Below are positions 48,672-57,393 of a stretch of DNA of 64,000 bases, piece after piece. The stretch spans positions 14,321-78,320 of the forward strand of contig NZ_JBOHGA010000002.1 in assembly GCF_050699915.1 (NCBI RefSeq), in the 5' to 3' direction. The notes under the pieces are model-generated. The model was not told the origin of the DNA and did no database searches. It saw only the letters and a list, made by a program, of their open reading frames with translations. Position 1 is the stretch's first letter; each line of letters begins with the position of its first letter. The translations under genes were made by a program, and so were the position numbers. The stretch is from Actinophytocola sp050699915 (GTDB lineage: Bacteria > Actinomycetota > Actinomycetes > Mycobacteriales > Pseudonocardiaceae).

Positions 48672-49415
48672 TCAGTTGTTGGACCGAGCGAGCTCGGCCG
48701 CCCGCCCGAGGATGACGTCGTAGATCGACGGATCGTCGGCGTCGATGACCGGGAAGCCAACGCCGAACTCGCCGTTGACCCAGCGCACCCGCACGCCGGG
48801 GTTGGCGTAGTTCGAGCGGTCGGCGAGGAAGACGTGCGGGCTGCAGTTCACCCGGTCCTCCCGCGCGGCCTCGAACTGGGCGATGACGTCGGCGCGCGCC
48901 AGCCCGCGGTCGAGTCTTCCAGTGAGATCGGCGACGTCGACGATGCCGGTCTCCCCGGCGATGTCGAGGATCTCGTGACGCAGGCTGATGCAGCGGTGCC
49001 GCACCCAGAACGCGCGCCGCAGCGCGCGGTCCAACTCCTCGCTGGCCCGGAGGCTCTGCGCCTTGGCGGCCTGCACCGCCTCGAGCGCCGGCAGCATCGT
49101 CACCGGGTAGCGCCAGTCCGGGCCCTGCCACAGCCGCCAGCCGGCGTCCGGCTCGAGCGCCCCGACCACCGCGACCTCGGAGTCGACTCCCGGGCGCTCG
49201 TTCACCGTCCGGTTGAACAGCTCGAGCGGAAACGCCCGATGATCGAACCCGACCACGTCGGCCAACCCGAGCCGGTGGCGCGCCTCGTGCAGCCGGTGCA
49301 CGGCGAGGTGCGCGAACGAGCAGTTCAGGTCCGAGAACACCACGAGCGTGTCCGGACGCACCGGCAGCCGCGGATCGTCGGCGGCCACCGCGGCGAGGTC
49401 GATCGAAACAGTCAT
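48672..49415 (-). CDS. DsbA-family (FrnE-like) thioredoxin-fold protein without CXXC
   Basis: 247 residues. LVVFSDLNCSFAHLAVHRLHE is the thioredoxin-fold active-site region of DsbA/FrnE-type proteins but with only one cysteine (DLNCSF) instead of C-x-x-C; NCSPHVFLADRSNYANPGV contains the typical cis-Pro-adjacent substrate strand. No signal peptide, so cytoplasmic. May act as an isomerase or glutathione-type transferase rather than a dithiol oxidase. Operon with the aminotransferase downstream; divergent from the TIR gene, 78 bp apart. Confidence 0.85.
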   Translation of the reverse strand: MTVSIDLAAVAADDPRLPVRPDTLVVFSDLNCSFAHLAVHRLHEARHRLGLADVVGFDHRAFPLELFNRTVNERPGVDSEVAVVGALEPDAGWRLWQGPDWRYPVTMLPALEAVQAAKAQSLRASEELDRALRRAFWVRHRCISLRHEILDIAGETGIVDVADLTGRLDRGLARADVIAQFEAAREDRVNCSPHVFLADRSNYANPGVRVRWVNGEFGVGFPVIDADDPSIYDVILGRAAELARSNN

Positions 49416-49493
49416 CTCCTCCGACTCCAGATCGGCGGCTCGGTCACCGATAACGTAGTGGCTGGCCGGACAATGGCACCAATGGAGTGACGC

Positions 49494-50087
49494 ATGACCG
49501 AGCACCGCAATGAGATCAATATTGGTGGCGACGTCGGCGGCAACTTCGTGGTCGGGAACAACAACAATGTCGGCGTGCCTTCCGTGCCGCACAGTTCCAG
49601 CACGCCCGCCGCGCTCAGGTTGTTCGTCAGCTACCGAATCAATGACAGCGTCTACGCGACGGCGGGGATCGCCGACCGGCTGGCTCGGCATTTCGGGCGC
49701 GAGAACGTCTTCCGCGACCGCGACACGTTGGCGTTGGGTGCGATGTATCCGACGTCGATTCGGCGTGCGCTCGAACGGTGTGACACCGTCCTGGCGGTCA
49801 TCGGGTCGGCTTGGCTGGAGATCCGGGACAGCTCCGGGCAACGCTGCCTCGACAACCCTCGGGACTGGGTCCGCACGGAACTGCGCATGGCGTTCGAACG
49901 CGGCATCCCGGTCGTTCCCGTGCTGTTGGACGACACACCGCTGCCGGACCCCTCCCGGCTGCCCGACGACCTCGCGCCGTTGACCCTGTGCACCTTCTGG
50001 CAGGTGCGGCACCAGAGCTTCGACTCCGACGTCCGAGGGCTGATCGACGGCCTGACCCCGGGCCGGAACCCCTCGCGTCCGACCTAG
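49494..50087 (+). CDS. TIR-domain protein with N-terminal amyloid-like signalling motif
   Basis: 197 residues. Residues 9-27 read NIGGDVGGNFVVGNNNNVG, then a short linker and a TIR domain from about 42: LRLFVSYRINDSVYATAGIADRL (box 1, part), VFRDRDTLALGAMY, CDTVLAVIGSAWLE and DWVRTELRMAFERGIPVVPVLL, where the Glu in W-V-R-T-E aligns with the NADase catalytic Glu of bacterial TIRs. GGAG ribosome-binding site nine bases before the ATG. The Asn/Gly motif recurs at the C-terminus of the convergent neighbour (50084-51847), suggesting templated co-assembly. Probable role: NAD-consuming effector in immunity or cell death. Confidence 0.85.
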   Translation: MTEHRNEINIGGDVGGNFVVGNNNNVGVPSVPHSSSTPAALRLFVSYRINDSVYATAGIADRLARHFGRENVFRDRDTLALGAMYPTSIRRALERCDTVLAVIGSAWLEIRDSSGQRCLDNPRDWVRTELRMAFERGIPVVPVLLDDTPLPDPSRLPDDLAPLTLCTFWQVRHQSFDSDVRGLIDGLTPGRNPSRPT

Positions 50088-51847
50088 CTCCGGCCGCCAT
50101 CCGCGGTCGCGGCTCGTTCGCCGACGTTGTTGTGCGAGCCCGCGACGAAGTTGCCGCCGACGTTCCCGCCGATGTTGACGTTGTTGTTGACGACCGTGGC
50201 CGCCTGCGCGTCGAACGAGGCGGGCGAGAACCCGGCCGCACGCATCATGCGGCTCACCGCCAAGATCAGCCGACCCTTCATCATCTTCTGGTAGCGGTCG
50301 ATGTCGGCGAACTGGAAGTAGTTGTCCTCGATCGGCGCCGAGGCCAGTTCGCGCAGGCTCGCCGAGACGCCGTAGCTGGTGGAGCTCACCACGCCGAGGT
50401 GCTGGCGCGCCGCGCGGATGAACGTGAACGTGTGCGCCAACCGACCCGGAATGCTGGCGGGCAGCCGAAGCAGGTCGGCCACCGCGCCCAGGAGGGGGCG
50501 CCACAACGAGCGGGACATCGTGTCGATCTCGCGGTACTCCTTCTTGATCGGCAGCAGGACACACGGCGTCCACTCGACGTACAGGGCGTCCTGGCCGACC
50601 GCGACGTGCACGAACACCGACAGCACGAGATCGCGGTCCCACGTCTCGACCTCGTAGCACTGGTAGTACCTGGCCCACTCCACCGGCTCGACCTTGATCG
50701 ACTGCACGCGGCCGGGCCGAAGCAGGTTGAACGGCGCGACGCCGGGCTGGTCGAGGAAGTCCGCGGCGGACGGTTCCTCGAGGTGGTCGATGAGCTCGTC
50801 CGCGGAGACGATCACCATCTCGCCGATGCCGAGATCGCCGAGCCGCCGGCCCGGCGCCAGCGTGACCGCGTCGCGGAGTGACTCGATCTCCTTGCGGATC
50901 GCGGCATACAGCGTGTCGGTGGTCAGCTCGGCCGTGGGTCGGGTGCCGGGCAGCCGCTCCAGCGGCACCGCGATCGACCACGGTTTCTCCGGCATGCCGG
51001 CGCCCACGAAGGGCACATAGTCCCGATAGACGAGCAGGGGTGCCGGTTCGGCGTGCGTCGGCATCGAGAACTCGTGCGGCGGCGGCGCGGCGATGGTGGC
51101 CCGCGAGTCGACGTAGCGCCGGAGCTGGGTCACGAAGAGGGTGGGGCTGTACTGGTAGATGTTGCGGTTGTGGATGCGCGCCAGCGGGGCGGTGCGCCGG
51201 TTCGGCCAGAACCGTTCGTTGAGGTGCCTCCACACCACGAGCCGGTCGGCCAGGAACACGGCGAGCAGCGCCGCGACCCCCAATCCCGTGAGGACGATGT
51301 CGGCGATCACCTCGTTCCTGGTGGCCACCGGTTCGTAGTAGTAGTCCGACGACGTACCGAGTCCGGACAGCATGTTCTCGATCTCGGGCCAGAGGATCAC
51401 GAACAGGACGACGATCCCGACTCCGCCCGCCACGTACAGCGCGGGTTTGGCCGAAAGTCCTCCCTTCCGTACCGCCCCGGCCATGGCGGGCACGCTCAGG
51501 ACGGCAGCGACCACGAGCCACATCGCCAGCAGTTCGACGGAGACGAAGAACAGCAACCCGATCAGCAGCGCGATCACGGCGAGGTCGCGGAGCTTGCGCC
51601 GGGTGCGGGCCGCGACCGCCTCGCCCAGCACGGCCGCTGCGTCGACCCCGGCCGATGGGGGAATCGGGCGGGTGCTCTCGACGAGAAACTCGCGGATCGC
51701 GTCGTTCGCGAAGTCCTTGTCCAGGTGAGCCGCCGCGCACAGGTAGCGCGTGGTGTCGTCTCGGAGCGCGTCCGGCGGTGCCGCGTGGCGCTTTCCGTTG
51801 CCGTACACCGCGTGACTGATGGCAGGCGGCGTTCCCTGCGTTGTCAT
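50084..51847 (-). CDS. Multi-spanning membrane protein with C-terminal amyloid-like motif, partner of TIR protein
   Basis: 587 residues. Two pairs of membrane helices: about 91-125 (VIALLIGLLFFVSVELLAMW) and 133-200 (VAGGVGIVVLFVILW; VLTGLGVAALLAVFLADRLV). A large soluble domain 210-545 has no family I recognise (YVPFVGAGMPEKPWSIAVPL, YYQCYEVETWDRDLVLSVFV). Residues 558-576, NIGGNVGGNFVAGSHNNVG, match the TIR protein's N-terminal motif at 16 of 22 aligned positions including flanks. Its stop shares a CTAG with the TIR gene stop. It lies 8 bp after a membrane-anchored protein gene, so it is probably the sensor part of a three-gene module. Confidence 0.75.
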   Translation of the reverse strand: MTTQGTPPAISHAVYGNGKRHAAPPDALRDDTTRYLCAAAHLDKDFANDAIREFLVESTRPIPPSAGVDAAAVLGEAVAARTRRKLRDLAVIALLIGLLFFVSVELLAMWLVVAAVLSVPAMAGAVRKGGLSAKPALYVAGGVGIVVLFVILWPEIENMLSGLGTSSDYYYEPVATRNEVIADIVLTGLGVAALLAVFLADRLVVWRHLNERFWPNRRTAPLARIHNRNIYQYSPTLFVTQLRRYVDSRATIAAPPPHEFSMPTHAEPAPLLVYRDYVPFVGAGMPEKPWSIAVPLERLPGTRPTAELTTDTLYAAIRKEIESLRDAVTLAPGRRLGDLGIGEMVIVSADELIDHLEEPSAADFLDQPGVAPFNLLRPGRVQSIKVEPVEWARYYQCYEVETWDRDLVLSVFVHVAVGQDALYVEWTPCVLLPIKKEYREIDTMSRSLWRPLLGAVADLLRLPASIPGRLAHTFTFIRAARQHLGVVSSTSYGVSASLRELASAPIEDNYFQFADIDRYQKMMKGRLILAVSRMMRAAGFSPASFDAQAATVVNNNVNIGGNVGGNFVAGSHNNVGERAATADGGRS

Positions 51848-51855
51848 GTGCTGCC

Positions 51856-52539
51856 TCACGGAGTCGCGTTGTCGAGCATGACGTCGAGGATCTCCTGTGC
51901 CTGGGGCCACTGGTCGACCGGCGCGGAGACGTAGACGAAGTAGTCGTAGCCCTGGGAGAGCCAGTAGATCGACCGCACGTGCCGGCGCACGTCGCCCTGC
52001 GGGTCGTACTCGAACTCCCAGTCCACGGCGGACATCCCACGCACGGTCGACCGGTCCAGATGGACGAGGTCGTAGCCGGACCGGTTCGCGGCGAAGTCCT
52101 GTTCGTAGTCCGCGTGAACCTGGAACGTGTCCAGCTCCGTCGTCGCGGAGCCGCCGTAGCGCAGCAGTATCGACGCACCCGTCGGGTCATCGGCCTGCAT
52201 GGCGCCGGGGCCGGTCGCGCGTTTGGTCGGCCAACCACTCGGCACATACGTGGTCATTCCACCGGGCCCCGTGACTTGCTGGAATGCGTCGAGCGGGCTC
52301 TCCGTCGTGTACTCCTCGGCCGTGTCGGTCTCGGTGTACGTCTCGAAAGTTTCCGTCTCGGTGTACACATCCGGCTCGGCGTAGGTTTCCGTTCCCGCGT
52401 CGAACGGAAAGGCCGACTCTGCTTCGCTCGGTGGCATTTCCCGCACCAGAAGCAGCGCGGTCACCACCGCGCCACAGACCACGGTGATCACACCCGCGGC
52501 CGCGAGTGCGAGCGTGCGCGAGCTCGGTTGCGGATTCAC
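51856..52539 (-). CDS. Single-pass membrane protein with Thr/Glu-rich stalk
   Basis: 227 residues. One N-terminal helix (LALAAAGVITVVCGAVVTALLL), then a Thr/Glu/Tyr-rich extracytoplasmic stalk about 40-80 (YTETETFETYTETDTAEEY), and a C-terminal domain with TTYVPSGWPTKRATGPG and YWLSQGYDYFVYVSAPVDQW. That domain resembles the sensor tails found on actinobacterial Ser/Thr kinases. First gene of a leftward pair with the motif-bearing membrane protein, 8 bp apart. A ligand- or stress-sensing role is inference. Confidence 0.75.
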   Translation of the reverse strand: MNPQPSSRTLALAAAGVITVVCGAVVTALLLVREMPPSEAESAFPFDAGTETYAEPDVYTETETFETYTETDTAEEYTTESPLDAFQQVTGPGGMTTYVPSGWPTKRATGPGAMQADDPTGASILLRYGGSATTELDTFQVHADYEQDFAANRSGYDLVHLDRSTVRGMSAVDWEFEYDPQGDVRRHVRSIYWLSQGYDYFVYVSAPVDQWPQAQEILDVMLDNATP

Positions 52540-52777
52540 ATCGCCTGGGATCGTGAGTGCGTCGAGGGTTGTTTCAGGAATTCCCGGATATCACCCGCTG
52601 GGGCGTTGTGGCCAAATTCTGGACATCGCTGCGGGGAAAGATCTTCTGGTGATCTCGACGCGGTGCCGACGCGCCGCTGAGCGCGGCCCGCCGGGGAACA
52701 TCGTCACCAGAGGGTGACCCGCGCGTGCCGCCGGACTGGCAGGATTTGCCGGTCGACTACCGCTTTGGGGGCAACTC

Positions 52778-53794
52778 ATGACCGACACCTCGGGACCGGA
52801 CGACCGGACGCCTGACCAGCAAGGACAGCAAGGGTCGTACGGCCCGCCGATGCCACCCGTACCCGCCGGGCAGCAGGCGGGGGACCAGCCGGGCGTGATA
52901 CCGCTGCGGCCGCTGACCGTCGGCGAGATCCTGAACGGGGCGGTCTCCACGATGCGCCGCAACCCGGGGCTGATGCTCGGTGTGGCCGCGGTCGTGGTGA
53001 CGATCACCCAGCTGGTCGGCCTCGCCGTGTCCTACCAACTGCTCGAGGACGTCAGCCGCGCGGTCGAGGACGGCGGGACCCTCACGACGACTGAGTTGGG
53101 GAGCCTGCTCGGCAACACGCTGGCCGTCGCGGGAATCGCGATGGTGCTGGCGCTCGTCTCCCGCGTCTTCCTGGCCGGGTTCTTCACCCAGGTGGTGGCG
53201 ACCGCCGTGGTCGGCCGGCGGGCGAGCTTCGGCGAGGTCTGGGTCCGGGTACGCCCACGCCTGTTGCCGCTGCTCGGCCTGACCCTCGTCTATCCCGCCG
53301 TGGCGATCGCCGCCGGCCTGGTCCTGGTCCTGGTCGGGCTGGCGGTACCGGCGCTCGCGGTGATCCTGGGCATCGCGTGCTTCTTCGTCGGCATCTGGCT
53401 GCTGGTCCTGTTCTCGCTCGCCACTCCCGCGCTGGTGCTGGAGAACGTCGGCGTCGGGACGGCGTTCGGCCGGTCGCGACGCCTGGTCGACGGGTCGTGG
53501 TGGCGGATCTTCGGCATCACGCTGCTCGGCTGGCTCATCGCGATCGTCGTCACCTGGGTCATCACGCTCCCGTTCGAGGCCGCCGGCGGCGGTGGCTTCT
53601 CCATGACGGCCGCCCCGGACACGCTGACCGCGGGCTACCTGGTCCTGTCGACGATCGGCGGCATCGTCGCCAGCACGATCATCGAACCCTTCGTCGCCGC
53701 GATCACCGTGCTGCTCTACACCGACCAGCGCATCCGCCGCGAGGGCATGGCGACCGAACTGGCCGCTGCCGCCGCCCCACCACAGGACCGGTGA
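52778..53794 (+). CDS. Multi-spanning membrane protein (GPDPase-type membrane domain-like)
   Basis: 338 residues. A Pro/Gln-rich cytoplasmic N-terminus (QQGSYGPPMPPVPAGQQ) precedes RPLTVGEILNGAVSTMRRNPGLMLG, the conserved start of the DUF7544/glycerophosphoryldiesterase-membrane-domain family, and about six helices. ENVGVGTAFGRSRRLVDGSWWRIFGI is another typical segment. No enzymatic domain is attached. ATG at 52778. Function unknown; relatives are common actinobacterial membrane proteins. Confidence 0.8.
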   Translation: MTDTSGPDDRTPDQQGQQGSYGPPMPPVPAGQQAGDQPGVIPLRPLTVGEILNGAVSTMRRNPGLMLGVAAVVVTITQLVGLAVSYQLLEDVSRAVEDGGTLTTTELGSLLGNTLAVAGIAMVLALVSRVFLAGFFTQVVATAVVGRRASFGEVWVRVRPRLLPLLGLTLVYPAVAIAAGLVLVLVGLAVPALAVILGIACFFVGIWLLVLFSLATPALVLENVGVGTAFGRSRRLVDGSWWRIFGITLLGWLIAIVVTWVITLPFEAAGGGGFSMTAAPDTLTAGYLVLSTIGGIVASTIIEPFVAAITVLLYTDQRIRREGMATELAAAAAPPQDR

Positions 53795-53820
53795 CGACGG
53801 CGGGTCACTAGGCTCGCGGT

Positions 53821-54330
53821 GTGGGGAGTCTGGGGGAGGCGCGGGACCGGCTGGCCGCGTTCGGCGACGAGATGGTCCGGATCCACGACTGGCTCCGCGG
53901 CGAGCTGAGTCGGCTCGGGGACGAGGTCGATGCTCACCTGCTCGGCGGTGGCGAGCGCCCGCGGAACCTCAGGGCGCACTGCCTGTCGTTCTGCGCCGCG
54001 GTGACCAAGCATCACCGCGGCGAGGACGACGGCGCCTTTCCCTTGCTGGTAAAGGAGTTTCCGGAGCTTCGTCCCTTGGTCGAGAAGATGGCGCAGGACC
54101 ACGTGATGGTCAGCGGGCTCCTCGAGAGCCTGCGGCGCGTCGTCGCGGACATTCCCGCTGTACCGGACGAGGCGACCGCGAGGCGAATCCAGGGCGAGCT
54201 CGGTGGTCTGAACGCCATCCTCGAGTCGCATTTCTCCTTCGAGGAGCGGCGGATCGTGGACGCGCTGAACTCGCTGCCCGCCGACTCCGGCACCACCGAG
54301 GGCCTGTTCGGAATCACGCCGCCTGGTTGA
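53821..54330 (+). CDS. Hemerythrin-like (HHE) domain protein
   Basis: 169 residues, four-helix bundle. Metal-ligand histidines and carboxylates appear in VRIHDWLRGEL, VTKHHRGEDDGAFPLL, QDHVMVSGLL and ESHFSFEERRIVD, in hemerythrin order. Likely binds a di-iron centre for O2, NO or redox sensing. GTG start 26 bp after the preceding membrane-protein stop, possibly same transcript. Followed by a hairpin between convergent genes. Confidence 0.9.
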   Translation: MGSLGEARDRLAAFGDEMVRIHDWLRGELSRLGDEVDAHLLGGGERPRNLRAHCLSFCAAVTKHHRGEDDGAFPLLVKEFPELRPLVEKMAQDHVMVSGLLESLRRVVADIPAVPDEATARRIQGELGGLNAILESHFSFEERRIVDALNSLPADSGTTEGLFGITPPG

Positions 54331-54352
54331 CCGGCAGGAAGCCGGCCGGTCA
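54328..54352. terminator. Possible bidirectional terminator
   Basis: TGACCGG (54328-54334) pairs with CCGGTCA (54346-54352), with an alternative inner stem CCGGC/GCCGG. It lies exactly between the convergent stops of the hemerythrin-like and cupin genes, including the first stop codon. Short stem, no clear T-run. Confidence 0.45.
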
Positions 54353-54925
54353 CTCGGTGGCTGCTGGGTCGTTCCAGCCGGAGGCGAACCATTCGACCGC
54401 GCCGGTCGCCGGGTCGTACAAGCGCCGCTCGATGGTGCCGATGTTGGCTCCGTAGACGTGGATCCCGACGGTGGGGATGTCGCCGACGGCCGCTACGGAG
54501 TGGACGTCGTCGTCGGTCGTGCAGCACACGGTGACCTGTCCGCGCTCGAACACCTCCTCGCCGGCCGGCGTGAGGGGTCGGCCCGCCTCGGCGGCCGTGG
54601 GTTTGGCGTAGCGGTGCTCGCGTTCGGCTCCCGAGTAGATGCCGACGACGCCCCACGTCTCGTGTCCGTGCACAGGGGTGCGCTGACCGACGTTCCAGAC
54701 GACGGCGGCCATCGACCAGCTGTCGTCGGGGGCGATGTAGAGCGGGTAGTTGACATGGTGCTCGGCCGCCGGCCGGGTCAGCTCGGGCGGGAGCCGGTAG
54801 TCGCCGGCCAGTAGGGCTGCCAACCGCTCCGCGACCAGCTTGGTGATCTCGTGCTCGTCGTGGGTGGTGTCGACCAGGCGGGCCACGTCGTCGATGAAGG
54901 TCTGCAGTGCGCCATCAGGTTTCAT
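54350..54925 (-). CDS. Cysteine dioxygenase-like cupin (thiol dioxygenase family)
   Basis: 191 residues. TPVHGHETWGVVGIYSGAERE carries the first cupin motif (H-x-H of the iron site) and GIHVYGANIGTIERRLYDP the second (H with Y). This matches type I cysteine/3-mercaptopropionate dioxygenases, which oxidise a thiol to a sulfinate. ATG at 54925. Lies 23 bp after the RibD-like reductase stop in the same direction. Exact thiol substrate cannot be told from sequence. Confidence 0.87.
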   Translation of the reverse strand: MKPDGALQTFIDDVARLVDTTHDEHEITKLVAERLAALLAGDYRLPPELTRPAAEHHVNYPLYIAPDDSWSMAAVVWNVGQRTPVHGHETWGVVGIYSGAEREHRYAKPTAAEAGRPLTPAGEEVFERGQVTVCCTTDDDVHSVAAVGDIPTVGIHVYGANIGTIERRLYDPATGAVEWFASGWNDPAATE

Positions 54926-54948
54926 GGTGATCTCCCGAGGAGTGTGGT

Positions 54949-55569
54949 TCAGGACTGGACGCGGTAGCGCACGTGCGTGACCGAGGTCGCCGCTCGCGAC
55001 TCGACTTGTTCGAGGTTCAGCGGCGGCACACCGTCGAACAGTCGCGTGCCGGCGCCGAGAGTCATCGGCACGATGTGCAGCCGCAGCTCGTCGATCAGGC
55101 CGGCGGCGAGGTACTGGTTGACGGTGGTCGCCCCGCCGTGGATCGAGATGCCGCCGTCCCCGGCCGCCTCGCGCGCCTGCTTGAACGCGGACTCGATGCC
55201 GTCGGTGACGAAGTAGAACGTGGTGCCGCCGTCCATCGGCTGCGGCTCGCGCGCGTGGTGGGTGAGCACGAAGACCGGGCCGTGGTACGGCGGGTTGTCG
55301 CCCCACCAGCCCTTCCACGGCCGATCCCACTCGCCCCGCACCGGGCCGAACATGTTGCGGCCCATGATGAACGCCTTGGCCGTCATCATTCGAGCGAACT
55401 CGTCCGGGTGCTCCTCGGGACCTTCGCCGTACCAGGCGTGCAGCTTGTCGCCCCAGCCGTCGCCACCGTCGTCGCCGAACGGGCGCTGCTCGGTCTGGTT
55501 GAGCCCCGCCGCGTACCCGTCGAGCGAGAGCGTGAGGTCGCAGGTCACCTTGCCCTGTTGTGTGGTCAT
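54949..55569 (-). CDS. RibD C-terminal/dihydrofolate reductase-like protein
   Basis: 206 residues. VTCDLTLSLDGYAAGL is the N-terminal DHFR-like signature, FIMGRNMFGPVRG and ISIHGGATTVNQYLAAGLIDELRLHIVP (part) the NADPH-binding and final family motifs. Members are standalone reductases of unknown substrate, common in actinobacteria. Divergent from a LysR gene with 74 bp between starts, so probably its target. Confidence 0.9.
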   Translation of the reverse strand: MTTQQGKVTCDLTLSLDGYAAGLNQTEQRPFGDDGGDGWGDKLHAWYGEGPEEHPDEFARMMTAKAFIMGRNMFGPVRGEWDRPWKGWWGDNPPYHGPVFVLTHHAREPQPMDGGTTFYFVTDGIESAFKQAREAAGDGGISIHGGATTVNQYLAAGLIDELRLHIVPMTLGAGTRLFDGVPPLNLEQVESRAATSVTHVRYRVQS

Positions 55570-55643
55570 GCGATCAGCATGGTGGGCACGGGACATGACG
55601 TCCAATGCCAATCCTGCACCGCACACATTGATATCATTGATTA

Positions 55644-56519
55644 ATGCTCAGCCTGGTCCATCTCAAGGTGCTGGCCGCGGTGGCGCGGCACGGGTCGGTG
55701 ACCGAAGCGGCGAAGGAGCTGCACTACTCCCAGCCCTCGGTGAGCCATCACCTGTCGCGCCTGGAAGCGGCCACCGGCGTCAAGCTCGTCCAGCGGATCG
55801 GTCGCGGGATCCGGCTGACTCCAGAGGGGCAGCTGCTGGCCAACCGGTCAGCCGAGATCCTGGGCCGGGTCGACGCGGCGACCAACGAGCTCGCGGCACA
55901 GGTCGGCCTGCAGGCAGGGCGGGTCCGCCTGGCCGCGAACGCCTCGGCACTGAGCACGATCGTGCCCAGGGCGGCCGCCTCGCTGGCCCAGGCACACCCG
56001 GGACTCGAGCTGAGCCTGTACGAACGACACCCGGTCGAGGCGTTGCAGATGCTGCGGCACGGTGACATCGACGTCGCCCTCGTCTTCCGCTACGCCGACG
56101 CCCCGCTCGACGAGGAGGGCGTCCGCCTCGTGCACGTCGGTGACGACTCCATCTACCTCCTCAGCCTGCGGCCGGACGACTGCCTCACCGACTACCGGGA
56201 CGCCCCCTGGATCGGCGGTTGCGACCGGTGCAAGAAAGAGCTGACCGCCGTGTGCCGGCGCCACGGCTTCAACCCGCGCATCGCCTCGCACAGCGACGAC
56301 ATCGTCGTCGTGCAAGCCCTCGTCGCCGCGGGCGTGGGCGTCTCCACACAGCCCGGCCTCGCGCTCCAGGCCCATCGCCGGCCCGACATCCACGCCACCG
56401 AGCTCACCGGGTTCCGTCGCCAGATCTACGCCGCCACCTACGGCGACCCGCCCGATCCGCCCGCCGTCGCCGCCGTCCTGGCCGCGCTCGCCGAGGCAAC
56501 CACGCCGACCGAGAGCTGA
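55644..56519 (+). CDS. LysR-family transcriptional regulator
   Basis: 291 residues. HLKVLAAVARHGSVTEAAKELHYSQPSVSHHLSRLEAATG (part) is the winged-helix; the effector domain contains LAQAHPGLELSLYERHP and GDIDVALVFRY. The AT-rich segment around 55625-55648 (CATTGATATCATTGATTAATG region) between this gene and the divergent reductase has partial dyad symmetry and fits a LysR site. Controls the reductase and perhaps the thiol dioxygenase behind it. Confidence 0.92.
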   Translation: MLSLVHLKVLAAVARHGSVTEAAKELHYSQPSVSHHLSRLEAATGVKLVQRIGRGIRLTPEGQLLANRSAEILGRVDAATNELAAQVGLQAGRVRLAANASALSTIVPRAAASLAQAHPGLELSLYERHPVEALQMLRHGDIDVALVFRYADAPLDEEGVRLVHVGDDSIYLLSLRPDDCLTDYRDAPWIGGCDRCKKELTAVCRRHGFNPRIASHSDDIVVVQALVAAGVGVSTQPGLALQAHRRPDIHATELTGFRRQIYAATYGDPPDPPAVAAVLAALAEATTPTES

Positions 56520-56582
56520 CAGGGTGGCCACCGGCTAGTGTGGGCGTCTCGGAAGGATCACGTCGACGAGGGAGCCGAGCGG

Positions 56583-56954
56583 GTGCACGTAGCGGCAGCG
56601 GGCCGGTGTCGGCTCCTGCTGGCCGTTCTGTTGGTGCTGCTCGGTTTGACCGTGGCGCCGGGCTCCGGCGTCGCATCCGCGGCGCCACCTCGGGCGACGG
56701 AGACCTGCGAGTCAGCGTCGGCCACACCGCCGATGCACGGCGATCGCCACGATCCCCTTCGACTGTCGGCGACGGCACCGCAGGCGTTCACCGCGGCGTT
56801 GCCCAACACCTGGTGGGCCGTCTGTCAACCAGCGACCTACGGATGCGCGCCGACCGGCCGGTCCTCCCTCGGCGAGACCGGCCACACCGGAAACTCGGCC
56901 GCGGCACCGAAACGGCAGTCGAGTCGAGCGCCGCCGCCCGCGTGCGCTGTGTGA
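56583..56954 (+). CDS. Possible small secreted protein
   Basis: 123 residues from the GTG at 56583, preceded by GGGAG. The first 35 residues form a good signal peptide (RCRLLLAVLLVLLGLTVAP, then ASA/APP cleavage). The mature part holds four cysteines and a basic C-terminus but no family I recognise. Codon bias is weaker than in neighbours and the opposite strand is also open, so this could be a chance frame. Confidence 0.4.
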   Translation: MHVAAAGRCRLLLAVLLVLLGLTVAPGSGVASAAPPRATETCESASATPPMHGDRHDPLRLSATAPQAFTAALPNTWWAVCQPATYGCAPTGRSSLGETGHTGNSAAAPKRQSSRAPPPACAV

Positions 56955-57113
56955 TCCGAACCTGAAACCGCGCAGGCGCGCCGCCCTCGCCGGGCAAGTC
57001 GCGCGTGCACGTGCGCCATGACTCCCATTTCTCGCCGTGCTCCACGGGATGCGCCGCGGTGACGACTGTCCAAGCGGCACCCGGTACGGCAACGACCTCG
57101 TGAAGGACTCGAC

Positions 57114-57284
57114 ATGTCTGTCGTTCTGCTCGTTCTGCTCGTCGCCACGGTCATCGTCTCAGTTGGACTGCTCGCCTCGATGTACGTCAAGGACGAACCG
57201 TTCCACGGCGCGATGGGCCTCTGCCTCCTGCTCGGGCTCGGTACCGTGCTGGCATTCCTCTACGCCGCGGTGGCCCAGGTTTGA
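57114..57284 (+). CDS. Small two-helix membrane protein
   Basis: 56 residues: VVLLVLLVATVIVSVGLLA, a short loop MYVKDEPFHGA, and MGLCLLLGLGTVLAFLYAAV. The ATG has GAAGGA six bases upstream and the frame shows clear actinobacterial codon bias, so a real small gene is likely. Located before the GT-C protein, about 110 bp apart, same strand. Function unknown. Confidence 0.65.
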   Translation: MSVVLLVLLVATVIVSVGLLASMYVKDEPFHGAMGLCLLLGLGTVLAFLYAAVAQV

Positions 57285-57393
57285 GGTCGACAAATGTATT
57301 CACTGGTCGGAACTCGTATTTTTCTGCCGTATTTTCTGATCAGATATCCGAAGAATGTACGATGTCGGCCGCGCGACAGCTGGGGGTTGTTTC

